A stretch of 64,000 nt of DNA. Source: Bacillus sp. T3. Lineage in GTDB: Bacteria; Bacillota; Bacilli; Bacillales; Cytobacillaceae. Of this stretch, positions 25,700 to 33,446 are shown piece by piece. The notes under the pieces were generated by a model, which saw only the letters and a list, made by a program, of their open reading frames with translations, had not been told where the DNA came from and made no database searches. The position numbers were made by a program, and so were the translations under genes. Each line of letters opens with the position of its first letter. Within the stretch, counting starts at the first letter, position 1. Where the stretch lies: contig NZ_CP137761.1 of NCBI RefSeq assembly GCF_033449965.1, forward strand, positions 4,340,001 to 4,404,000, written 5' to 3'.

Positions 25700-26620
25700 T
25701 TATAATGTTTGCTGTCTTTCATACACCTTTTGGTTGGCATAAACGACCTCTAGCACTGGTACGGAGATACCTAGCTCTTTTGCTTTCTGGATCAGGTAAC
25801 CTTGTAAGTGATCCGCCTCAATCTGAAGCCCTTTTTCCATATCTCTTTGCATTGAAGATTTCATACCTGCGCCAATAGCATTAAGTTTTTTCAACTGTTC
25901 TTCGGCAGCGTTCTCGGAAATAGGGGCGTTCATTTCCTTCATAACTGTAGCAATTTCATCTACAAGCTTGGTCATGATTTCTGCTCCCATTGGTTCCTCA
26001 CGAATCGGCCCCATTGGTGAACGTAGCAAGGTGGTTACTCCAGAGCATGCAGCAATAAACAAATATTTATGCCACATTTCCTGATTGATCTTTTGGCTTA
26101 AGTAGAAATTCGCCTTTGCACCGTGAAAGCTTTCTGCTAATCTTTCAATTCTATTCGACTTCTCTCCATTTCGTTCACCAAACATGAGAGTATGAGCTGG
26201 ACTCGCTTGCAGCACCCTACCTTGAGAATCTAATGTAGACTCAATGAAACACAATCCGCCTAATACTTTATCTGTACCGAAGGCTTCGATTAATTTTTCA
26301 ACATGTAAAATCCCGTTTAATAGTGGTAGTATCATTGTATTTTCGCCAACATACGGTGCAATACTGCCGATTGCCGCATCTAAATGATAGGCTTTTGTCG
26401 ACAGGAGAATCACATCATATGGAGCAGCTTCTTCCCCTGCAATGATCAGCTTCGGTTGTACTTTAACATTTCCATTTACACTTTCAATTATAAGACCCTG
26501 TTGTTCAAGCTGTTGCTTTCGTTTCGTTCTGACTAGAAATGTAACATCCTCACCTTTTTCTACTAAACGGCCACCAAAATAGCCACCTACTGCACCTGCA
26601 CCGACAACTAAAATTCTCAT
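25700..26620 (-). CDS. Ketopantoate reductase family protein (PanE/ApbA-like)
   Basis: A 306-residue NADPH-dependent 2-dehydropantoate 2-reductase homologue. The nucleotide-binding motif VVGAGAVGGYFGGRL starts at residue 4; KINQEMWHKYLFIAACSG contains the catalytic lysine region and SSMQRDMEKGLQIEADHLQGYL the conserved C-terminal block. Start 26620 follows AGGAGGATTGAA; an upstream in-frame ATG at 26662 lacks a ribosome site. Bacilli often hold several paralogues, so a role in pantothenate synthesis is not certain; other 2-oxo acids are possible. Confidence 0.85.
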   Translation of the reverse strand: MRILVVGAGAVGGYFGGRLVEKGEDVTFLVRTKRKQQLEQQGLIIESVNGNVKVQPKLIIAGEEAAPYDVILLSTKAYHLDAAIGSIAPYVGENTMILPLLNGILHVEKLIEAFGTDKVLGGLCFIESTLDSQGRVLQASPAHTLMFGERNGEKSNRIERLAESFHGAKANFYLSQKINQEMWHKYLFIAACSGVTTLLRSPMGPIREEPMGAEIMTKLVDEIATVMKEMNAPISENAAEEQLKKLNAIGAGMKSSMQRDMEKGLQIEADHLQGYLIQKAKELGISVPVLEVVYANQKVYERQQTL

Positions 26621-26741
26621 TTCAATCCTCCTGGCTGTATTTGATAGAATGAAGATATCCAAATTCTATTATAATGGTAAATTTGTTCCAAATGCACTAT
26701 TAACCAGCTTATGGTAATAAAATAGTAAAACCACTTTTATG

Positions 26742-28436
26742 TTATTGACAGAGAACATCCTTATAATAGCTGCAATAACCAGAAATATTATGCTCTACAT
26801 CATCAATCCGACAGCGGAAGGAATGGTGGCGGATAAAGAATCCATCCAAAATTTTTTCCGGATGTTCAAAATACATCGCAACTTCTGGAAAGAAAAATCC
26901 ATTTAACTGATAATGAGCTCTGTGATGGATAACCTTTAATAGTTTATCTTCATCAAAGTTTACAAGGAGCTCTTCTTTTTTTAATTCTTTGATTCTATGA
27001 ATCATTTTATGGGCAGCCATTGTTAATTCCAAAAAGGTTGGATAGGTCGTTTCTCTTTCTAGCATGAAGTCCAATTTGTACTCGACATTCTCCAAACCGA
27101 ATTGGAAATATTTATCAAGCGGTTGGTAAGCAGTGAGCTCATTGGTACAATAGCTGAGCCAATGGTCATGATGCTTCCAATAATTATTTTCAATGAAATA
27201 GGTAAAGGCCTTTTCGACGATCTCAAGCCACTTTGGATTTCGATCGAGATCATATAGTCTCATTAAAGCAAATGCTGCTTCTCCATCATAATAAATAATT
27301 CTAAATGCTTCTTTTATCGTTAAATCCGAATTTAAGATATGTACGAACTGACCTGTTGTATCGTTCTGCATGAATTTAATTCCGTTTGCAAGTTGTTCCA
27401 TAAGCGGCATATATGTTTGATCATTAAATACCTTCGTATACTTTGAAAAAGCAAGAATCGCAGCGGCATTTGCTCCTAGTTTAATCTCAGAATCACTTGA
27501 TTTTTCTAGAACATAAGCAACCATCTCCCCATTTATTACATAAGCAGCAATGGCTTCTGCTTTTAAATAGGAGAGTGCTCGTTTAATTGGCTGTATCAAT
27601 TCTTCGGCGTGGGTTAGTTCATAGGCTTCGATAAGCGAATAGGTCGAGCTCGCATGTCGCAAAATATTATAAAAATTAATCTTTTTATTAAAGCATGGGA
27701 AATAACCATAAATATATTTCCCGTTTTCCTGAACTTGATTCGCCAGAAATGCAGACGACCTTTGCACAAGCTCTAACACATTATGACTGGATAGGTTCTC
27801 AATTTTTCGTCGCCCATTGTTAAGAAAGGCCTCATCAAGCTCAATTAACTCTCCATCATAAAAGAAACCAATTGTCGTAAATAACGTTATGCTTTGTATG
27901 GCATTAAAATTAATGGTTCCTTTCATAGAACGATAGTTTTGACAATAGGCATTCATATTGTTTTCACTTAAGTATGCCCGATTGTGCTCTTTATCAAATA
28001 GAATGAATGCGTTTGCATTTACCTCTTGTTCTATAAAAGCCAAATTAAAGTCTTTATCTAACGCAATACCGTATCGAAAGTAGTTCATTCTAGTTTTCGT
28101 GATTTTTTTAATGAAATCGATAATCGAAAGTTCTTCATGTGCCGTCACGAAATCTGCTTTGATCCATTGCGGAATGGTTTTGTGGGATTTACAGTATTTG
28201 GTCGCTTTGTTTGCGGCACTTTTCCAGGATGTCTCAAACTGATTTCCTGTTCCTGAAAAAACAAGCGCTCTTTGTTTCTTGTTTCCAATGGAGAGAAACA
28301 GAATCACCTTTTGTCTTGGAGGTGTTTGATGATGTAGATGGTCTATGTGAGGGATCAACTGTTGTTTGAAAGCTTTTAGTATCATTTTGCATTGTTCACC
28401 AGCATCGATTTTTCTTCCATTTTCGAATGTTTTCAA
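26742..28436 (-). CDS. Unknown 564-residue protein, probable alpha/alpha-barrel-type enzyme
   Basis: Not recognised. The first 190 residues are mixed alpha/beta with WIKADFVTAHEELS and YGIALDKDFNLAFIEQEVNANAF; from about 215 on, regularly spaced helices with aromatic and Tyr/His-rich turns (YGYFPCFNKKINFYNILRHASSTYSLIEAY, YYDGEAAFALMRLYD) resemble six-hairpin glycosidase-like or cyclase-like toroids. No signal peptide. The best start is TTG at 28436, eight bases after GGAG; a GTG at 28445 overlaps that ribosome site. A hairpin lies 30 bp upstream. It is a single-gene unit on the minus strand. Confidence 0.75.
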   Translation of the reverse strand: MKTFENGRKIDAGEQCKMILKAFKQQLIPHIDHLHHQTPPRQKVILFLSIGNKKQRALVFSGTGNQFETSWKSAANKATKYCKSHKTIPQWIKADFVTAHEELSIIDFIKKITKTRMNYFRYGIALDKDFNLAFIEQEVNANAFILFDKEHNRAYLSENNMNAYCQNYRSMKGTINFNAIQSITLFTTIGFFYDGELIELDEAFLNNGRRKIENLSSHNVLELVQRSSAFLANQVQENGKYIYGYFPCFNKKINFYNILRHASSTYSLIEAYELTHAEELIQPIKRALSYLKAEAIAAYVINGEMVAYVLEKSSDSEIKLGANAAAILAFSKYTKVFNDQTYMPLMEQLANGIKFMQNDTTGQFVHILNSDLTIKEAFRIIYYDGEAAFALMRLYDLDRNPKWLEIVEKAFTYFIENNYWKHHDHWLSYCTNELTAYQPLDKYFQFGLENVEYKLDFMLERETTYPTFLELTMAAHKMIHRIKELKKEELLVNFDEDKLLKVIHHRAHYQLNGFFFPEVAMYFEHPEKILDGFFIRHHSFRCRIDDVEHNISGYCSYYKDVLCQ

Positions 28437-28465
28437 TGCTATCACTCCAAATTTAAAGGAAACAG

Positions 28466-28497
28466 CAAATACCCACGAGCATTCTGTGGGTATTTGC
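28466..28497. other. Perfect hairpin in the leader of the unknown gene
   Basis: CAAATACCCAC and GTGGGTATTTG form an 11-base stem with a nine-base loop, without a T-tract on either side. It may be an RNA-stability element or a leader structure. Between it and the repeat at 28601 nothing else is seen. Confidence 0.5.
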
Positions 28498-28600
28498 CTT
28501 GCCTAAGTTTGTATTCTAATCATGATCAAACTCAATTTCCCTTGGACCTGACAATTCATCAGTATTGAAACATTAACAATATGTTTTTTGTACGTGTCCT

Positions 28601-28727
28601 GTTGATTTCCGCTCCAGGTGCTCCCTTTCCGCGGGGAGTCCTGGAGCCTCCTCGGCGCTAAAGCGCCTGTGGGGTCTCCCGCGACACCTACTCCCGCAGG
28701 AGTCTCGCACCTTCCGCTTCAATCAAC
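28601..28727. repeat. 127-bp palindromic intergenic repeat, copy 2 (inverted)
   Basis: Reverse-complement copy of 19542-19668, same length and the same GTTGATT/AATCAAC ends, with scattered base changes. It lies in the convergent tail between the unknown gene's leader and the amino-acid ABC operon end. Confidence 0.85.
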
Positions 28728-28780
28728 AGAGTGCTCAAAAATCAACAATGTTCATTAATATAATAAATTATAAATAAGAC

Positions 28781-29504
28781 TTATAACACCTTGCTTAAAA
28801 ACGCCTTTGTTCTCTCTTGCTGTGGGTTTTCAAACAGTTCACTTGGAATATTTTCTTCGACGATATATCCACCGTCCATAAAGATAACACGGTCACCCAC
28901 TTCACGAGCAAAGCCCATTTCGTGCGTCACAACCACCATTGTCATGCCTTCTTTAGCAAGCTGCTTCATAACCTCAAGCACCTCTCCAACCATTTCTGGA
29001 TCAAGCGCAGAGGTTGGCTCATCAAACAACATAATTTTCGGTTCCATTGCTAACGCACGCGCAATCGCAACCCGCTGTTTTTGACCACCTGAGAGGGAAT
29101 TCCGGAAAAGCATTCGCCTTATCCTCTAACCCTACTTTACGGAGAAGCTCCATCCCTTTAATCTCAGCCTGCTCTTTTGACATTTTACGAACCTTGATTG
29201 GTGAAAGAGTGATATTATCAATAACACTTTTGTGTGGGAACAGATTAAATTGTTGAAAAACCATCCCAACTTCAGTCCGAATCTTATTAATATCCGTTTT
29301 TTTATCAGCTAGATCAATACCTTCGATATAAATATGACCGCCACTGATACTCTCAAGCAAATTGATACATCTTAGGAAAGTTGATTTACCTGACCCAGAA
29401 GGGCCAATAACCACTACTACTTCTTTTTCCTTAATATTAGCATTAATTTCCTTTAAAACTTCATTATTTCCAAATGATTTTTTTAATTTTTCCACCTTAA
29501 TCAT
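28781..29504 (-). CDS. Polar amino-acid ABC transporter ATPase (GlnQ/ArtR-like), frame broken near 29102
   Basis: ATPase of an amino-acid importer. Walker A GPSGSGKST, Q-loop MVFQQFNLFPH, signature SLSGGQKQR, Walker B IMLFDEPTSALDPE and H-loop VVTHEMGFA are all present. The frame shifts at CC 29102-29103, just before the signature: removing one base gives AFPNSLSGGQKQRVAIARAL and a 240-residue protein, the standard length. As written the protein would stop before Walker B. Last gene of the SBP-permease-ATPase operon; the permease stop overlaps its start. Confidence 0.88.
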
Positions 29505-30157
29505 TCTGTTTTCATCCTTCTTTCAACGAGATTAAGTATGGCTGTTAATGACATGGTAAGAACTAAATAAATCAATGCAGCCATTAAATACGGCTCCCAA
29601 ACACGGTAATACTGACCTGCCATCGCTCGACCCCAATACATTAACTCAGGAGCAGCAATTACAGCAGCTAAGGAAGATTCTTTAATTAGTGTGACAAATT
29701 CATTGCCAAGAGGCGGAATCATACGCTTAACCGCTTGTGGCAAAATGACATAACGCATCGCTTGAACATGATTCATCCCAAGTGAGCGTGCAGCTTCCAT
29801 TTGTCCGTTATCAATCGATTGAATACCCGCGCGAAAAATCTCAGAGATATAGGCTGCCGAATTAAGTGATAAAGCCAAAATGGCTGCAATTACGGCATTT
29901 GTTTCTCCTGTAAATATTGGCACAACCCCAAAGTGTATTAATAGAATTTGTACGAATAATGGCGTTCCACGGAAAAATGTAATATAAACATCGAACGGAA
30001 AAGCAAGAATTTTATTTCTCATCATTTTCCCTAAACCAATCACCAACCCTAAAACGGTCCCGATCAAAATACCTGCTAATGAAAAACCTATTGTAAGAAG
30101 TGTTCCTTGTACAAAGAAAGGAGCATATTCTCCGATGATATCGAACCTAAAATCCAT
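29501..30157 (-). CDS. Polar amino-acid ABC transporter permease (GlnP/ArtQ-like)
   Basis: A 218-residue HisM-type permease with five helices. GTPLFVQILLIHFG, SAAYISEIFRAGIQSIDNGQMEAARSLGM and RYVILPQAVKRMIPPLGNEF are family hallmarks, including the EAA loop. It overlaps the ATPase gene by four bases. A hairpin separates it from the binding-protein gene. Confidence 0.9.
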   Translation of the reverse strand: MDFRFDIIGEYAPFFVQGTLLTIGFSLAGILIGTVLGLVIGLGKMMRNKILAFPFDVYITFFRGTPLFVQILLIHFGVVPIFTGETNAVIAAILALSLNSAAYISEIFRAGIQSIDNGQMEAARSLGMNHVQAMRYVILPQAVKRMIPPLGNEFVTLIKESSLAAVIAAPELMYWGRAMAGQYYRVWEPYLMAALIYLVLTMSLTAILNLVERRMKTE

Positions 30158-30177
30158 TTTTCACCCTCCTTTGGCGA

Positions 30178-30220
30178 AAAAATTGCGTAACATCCATTTA
30201 ATAGAGTTACGCAATTTTTT
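30178..30220 (-). terminator. Intra-operon hairpin between binding protein and permease genes
   Basis: AAATTGCGTAAC pairs with GTTACGCAATTT, followed on the minus strand by a T-tract. As in many ABC operons it probably ends part of the transcripts or protects the 3' end, so binding protein exceeds permease. Confidence 0.75.
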
Positions 30221-30244
30221 ATATTGTTCCTCGATTATGATTTT

Positions 30245-31066
30245 TTATTGCTGAGCTTTTAATTCTTCTACATCTGGTTCACTGCCAAACCACTTTTTAT
30301 AAATTTTAGCATATGTGCCATTGTCAAGAATAGTATTAAGGGCTTTATCGAACTCTGCTTTTAAATCGCTACCTTTAGGAAATAATATGCCGTAAAACTC
30401 TGACGCAAATGCATCCTCGTCTTCAATAACGACAAGCTTTTGGTCAGGATTATTTTTTGCATATTCTTCAACAACTGTATTATCCGCTACAACCGCATCT
30501 GCCCCACCAGCTAACAATTCCTGAATCGCAAGAACATTGTTCTCAAACTTTTTTAAGTTTGTATTATTTTTGCCTAGAATTGCCTCTGCAGCTTCTTGTC
30601 CTGTTGTACCGTTTTGCACGGCGACGACTTTATCCTTAAGGTCTTCTGCACCCTTAATATCACTGCCTTCTTTAACTAAAATCTTATTCGTTGATAAGAA
30701 GTATGGTACTGAAAAGTCATAGCTTTGCTTTCTTTCATCATTAATCGTTACAGATGAAACTGCTAGATCGGCACTTTTTCCTTCAATTTCTACGAAGATC
30801 GGATCCCAGCCAACGTTCTCAATGTTAATTTCATATCCTGCTTCTTTCGCAACTGCAGAAATAAAATCCACATCAAAACCGACAATTTCTCCCTTATCCA
30901 TATATTCAAACGGAGCATAGGCTGCATCAGTTACGACTCGAAGTGTTTTCTTTGCTTCTTTACTGTCGTTTCCATCTTCTTTTGCATCATCGCTTGTCCC
31001 ACACGCTGTCAAAATCAATGAAAACGAAAAGAATAGTACCAACATAAGCATGAATTTTTTTCTCAT
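30245..31066 (-). CDS. Polar amino-acid binding lipoprotein
   Basis: A 273-residue SBP_bac_3-type receptor. Signal peptide with lipobox SLILTACG, mature domain starting LRVVTDAAYAPFEYMD, then VGFDVDFISAVAKEAG and SVTINDERKQSYDFSVPY. It captures one or a few amino acids outside the membrane and feeds the permease; closest in layout to the arginine ArtP and glutamine GlnH systems. The start is ATG 31066 (GGAGG ten bases upstream); TTG 31069 is an alternative. A good sigma-A promoter lies at 31156-31184. Confidence 0.9.
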   Translation of the reverse strand: MRKKFMLMLVLFFSFSLILTACGTSDDAKEDGNDSKEAKKTLRVVTDAAYAPFEYMDKGEIVGFDVDFISAVAKEAGYEINIENVGWDPIFVEIEGKSADLAVSSVTINDERKQSYDFSVPYFLSTNKILVKEGSDIKGAEDLKDKVVAVQNGTTGQEAAEAILGKNNTNLKKFENNVLAIQELLAGGADAVVADNTVVEEYAKNNPDQKLVVIEDEDAFASEFYGILFPKGSDLKAEFDKALNTILDNGTYAKIYKKWFGSEPDVEELKAQQ

Positions 31067-31155
31067 CAAAAATTAGCCTCCAATAAATATTAATTTTTAG
31101 CTCCTCACTGAATATATATTATGTTTTTGTCATTATAAATATTTGAACATAATTT

Positions 31156-31184
31156 ATTATAATCGCAACTGTGTTTTTATTCAA
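31156..31184 (-). promoter_or_regulatory. Sigma-A promoter of the amino-acid ABC operon
   Basis: On the minus strand TTGAAT (31184-31179) and a consensus TATAAT (31161-31156) are exactly 17 bp apart, 90 bp before the start codon. No TnrA box was found beside it. Confidence 0.65.
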
Positions 31185-31227
31185 TCATTCGCATAAAAAA
31201 ACTTTATCACACTACTATAGCACAATA

Positions 31228-31266
31228 AAAACCATGAAGATTTTCATATGGATCTCCATGGTTTTA
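31228..31266 (-). terminator. Terminator downstream of tnrA
   Basis: AAAACCATG and CATGGTTTT form the stem, followed on the minus strand by TTATTG. It lies 115 bp past the tnrA stop; the stretch between is AT-rich with nothing else recognised. Confidence 0.65.
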
Positions 31267-31381
31267 TCAAAACATTATCCTTGAACCCAGCAATACCAAC
31301 GTTTTCTCAAAAACCGGAAATAAAACTCTTCTCCAAATTACTATAGTCAGTAGTTTTATAGCATTATTCCAAATTTTTCAT

Positions 31382-31708
31382 TTATTCCTTTTGTATTCCG
31401 AATCTGGCATTAATTTGCCCTTTTAGCATCTGCTTGCGAATTTTTCTATTTTCTTCTTTGCGAATCTCCTTTAACATTTCCTGTCTGATTTCATTTGTTT
31501 GCACCCCCTCTTCCCGCTTATTCGCAATTTCAATTAATATTTCCACATCATCAAAAGAATATTTTCGATTACCTCGTTCTGATCTCTCTGGAAATATCAG
31601 CTTTCGCTCCTCATAATAGCGGATTTGCCTCTCAGAAAGTCCCGTTAGCTCGCTAACAACACCAATGGTAATAACCTTTCTGCTTTTATAGGAAGAGTCT
31701 AATGACAT
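31382..31708 (-). CDS. tnrA: TnrA, MerR-family global nitrogen regulator
   Basis: A 108-residue regulator that activates or represses nitrogen genes when glutamine is scarce; feedback-inhibited glutamine synthetase captures its C-terminal tail when glutamine is plentiful. The MerR helix-turn-helix and wing read IGVVSELTGLSERQIRYYEERKLI and RKYSFDDVEILIEIANKREEGVQT, very close to B. subtilis TnrA; the short tail (RKQMLKGQINARFG) is the synthetase-binding region and distinguishes it from GlnR. GAGGTGAGGAG precedes the start. Three TnrA boxes lie upstream, so it is probably self-regulated. Confidence 0.93.
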   Translation of the reverse strand: MSLDSSYKSRKVITIGVVSELTGLSERQIRYYEERKLIFPERSERGNRKYSFDDVEILIEIANKREEGVQTNEIRQEMLKEIRKEENRKIRKQMLKGQINARFGIQKE

Positions 31709-31758
31709 TTCTCCTCACCTCACTTATTTGGCCTGTTTTACAATGAATTATATATGTA

Positions 31759-31775
31759 TGTAATGAAAATTAACA
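31759..31775. promoter_or_regulatory. TnrA box 1 (tnrA-proximal)
   Basis: TGTAATGAAAATTAACA, exact match to TGTNA-N7-TNACA, centred about 59 bp before the tnrA start codon. Confidence 0.8.
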
Positions 31776-31781
31776 TCATTA

Positions 31782-31798
31782 TGTAAGATTATATAACA
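31782..31798. promoter_or_regulatory. TnrA box 2
   Basis: TGTAAGATTATATAACA, exact match to TGTNA-N7-TNACA, centred 23 bp from box 1. Confidence 0.8.
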
Positions 31799-31811
31799 GA
31801 ATTAAATAAAT

Positions 31812-31828
31812 TGTAAGAATAATTAACA
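31812..31828. promoter_or_regulatory. TnrA box 3 (nearest the small divergent genes)
   Basis: TGTAAGAATAATTAACA, exact match to TGTNA-N7-TNACA, centred 30 bp from box 2 and 78 bp before the TTG start of the first small gene. Confidence 0.8.
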
Positions 31829-31897
31829 AATTTAATGAATTCCCTATCCATTTTCGCTACAATTCTAACAACAAAATATATAAAGGAGTGTTGTTCA

Positions 31898-32068
31898 TTG
31901 CCTCTATTACGTGAAGCAGTTGAAAATATGCGCATTGTATTTATTAATCGGCTTATCCGCGTGGGTGCATATAAACAATCCGACCAAGCTCTACACCAAC
32001 TAACCTTAACAGAACTAATCACTGAATATAAAAAGTCAAAAAAAGAGATCAAATCTAATCTAAAGTAA
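31898..32068 (+). CDS. Small FbpA-like basic protein, divergent from tnrA
   Basis: A 56-residue protein starting at TTG 31898, eight bases after AAAGGAG. LREAVENMRIVFINRLIRVGAYK and LHQLTLTELITEYKKSKK fit the Fur-regulated basic protein A family, which in B. subtilis takes part in iron sparing. Here the control region holds TnrA boxes and no Fur box. In B. subtilis the two small genes ykzB-ykoL lie in the same divergent position and are TnrA-controlled, so these are probably their counterparts. Function unknown. Confidence 0.7.
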   Translation: MPLLREAVENMRIVFINRLIRVGAYKQSDQALHQLTLTELITEYKKSKKEIKSNLK

Positions 32069-32113
32069 CCCATCCGAATTTTTTATATAAAAATTTAAAA
32101 GGAGTGTATGAGT

Positions 32114-32251
32114 ATGCCGACGAAAGAAGCAATTGAGTTAGCAAGAAAAATTGTCGAAATCGATATAAAACGTGATGAAATATGGGAGAATCTAACAATG
32201 CTAGCTGGAGATAAGGCTTTTGAACTACTAAGAACGATCCAAAACAGCTAG
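32114..32251 (+). CDS. Second small protein of the TnrA-linked pair
   Basis: A 45-residue soluble protein (MPTKEAIELARKIVEID...), helix-rich, not recognised. ATG 32114 is nine bases after AAAGGAG; an in-frame ATG at 32108 is too close. It starts 45 bp after the first small gene, so both should be co-transcribed. Position corresponds to ykoL of B. subtilis; sequence relation not verified. Confidence 0.65.
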   Translation: MPTKEAIELARKIVEIDIKRDEIWENLTMLAGDKAFELLRTIQNS

Positions 32252-32348
32252 ACACTTCTAAATTTATTTCTCCCCCAAAAAACCACCCTACTGTTCGTAA
32301 TCTTTAGTGAAAGATGCGATTCCAAAAAAATACATTAGAGGTGGACAC

Positions 32349-33380
32349 ATGAATTTATTTTCTAAACATCAAATCAAAAAAATCACTAAAGGATCCCTTG
32401 CACTTGTCCTTGCCAGCACCTTCTCATTTTCTTCATTAGCCTTTGCTGATGAAAATACTACAGAGCAAGAAAATTACGAAACGGTAGACCTCTCAAAATT
32501 GCAGGCAGAATTAGAAACCACTCAGGAGGAAGCTCCATCCGTTATTCCAGGTGATTTCTTCTATTTCGCTAAAATCGCATTTGAAAAAATCAAACTTGCA
32601 CTTGTGTTTGATGATGCTAAAGAAGCCGAATTAATGGCCACATACGCCACTGAACGATTAGCTGAAGCCAGTGCATTATACGATGAAGGAAAAGAAACCG
32701 AGGCATTAGAAGTTATTCAAACAGCCATTTCATATATGGAAAGCTCACAAAATATTATTGATGAAGAAGTAGCTACCGACCAAGACGCTACACAAGAAAC
32801 AACCACAGATGAACAGGCAGACCAAGATTCATCTGAAGCTGTTACTAATGCTAGTGATGATCAAGAAACAGCCGTTACAGATGAGGAAAATAGCGAAGAT
32901 AACCCGTATGCTACAGCAGAAGACGTTTTACGTAATAATATTGCCGCCTTAACAGCAGCAATGAGCCATGTTGGAAATGATCATGCAAGAGCCTCTTTAC
33001 AAAAAAACATCGATAAAACAAACGAAAAGATTGCGAAAAAACTAGCGAAGCTTGAAAAGAAATACGGACAGGTAGAAGATGAATCTGATACGGATGACCA
33101 AGGTACAGAGGATACAGTCATCGACACAGCTCCTACTCCAACACCAGTAACTGAAACAACGGAACCTGCAAATTCTACAATTACAACCGATGCAGGAGAA
33201 GAAATCACAACTGACAGCGAAGCTGTGCCAGCGGCCCCAGCTGTTGCTAATCAAGCAAAATCTCAAGAAAAAGCTGAAAAGGCCTCAGTAAAACAAACTA
33301 AACAACCCGAAAACGCAAAAGGAAAAAACGCACAACAAAAAAGCAGTGAAAACAAAGGAAATCAAAAAGCAGAAAAATAA
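32349..33380 (+). CDS. Secreted DUF5667-like protein with acidic and lysine-rich tail
   Basis: A 343-residue exported protein. Signal peptide to about ALAFADE (residue 34). PGDFFYFAKIAFEKIKLALVFDDAKEAELMATYATERLAEA is the DUF5667 pattern, followed by a second helical block (ATAEDVLRNNIAALTAAMSH). Between and after these are Asp/Glu/Thr-rich linkers and a Lys/Gln/Asn-rich C-terminus that may stick to the wall. No cysteine and no sortase motif. Start 32349 follows GAGGTGGACAC. Function unknown; single-gene unit. Confidence 0.8.
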   Translation: MNLFSKHQIKKITKGSLALVLASTFSFSSLAFADENTTEQENYETVDLSKLQAELETTQEEAPSVIPGDFFYFAKIAFEKIKLALVFDDAKEAELMATYATERLAEASALYDEGKETEALEVIQTAISYMESSQNIIDEEVATDQDATQETTTDEQADQDSSEAVTNASDDQETAVTDEENSEDNPYATAEDVLRNNIAALTAAMSHVGNDHARASLQKNIDKTNEKIAKKLAKLEKKYGQVEDESDTDDQGTEDTVIDTAPTPTPVTETTEPANSTITTDAGEEITTDSEAVPAAPAVANQAKSQEKAEKASVKQTKQPENAKGKNAQQKSSENKGNQKAEK

Positions 33381-33402
33381 ACGACAAACACTTGTTGGTC
33401 AC

Positions 33403-33435
33403 AAAAAACCCCTGGAACTTATATTCCGGGGTTTT
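33403..33435. terminator. Convergent terminator after the DUF5667-like gene
   Basis: AAACCCCTGGAAC and ATTCCGGGGTTTT form a stem with a TTAT loop. It also lies just past the end of the convergent TPR/dynamin-like gene. Confidence 0.8.
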
Positions 33436-33446
33436 CATCATGTTAT

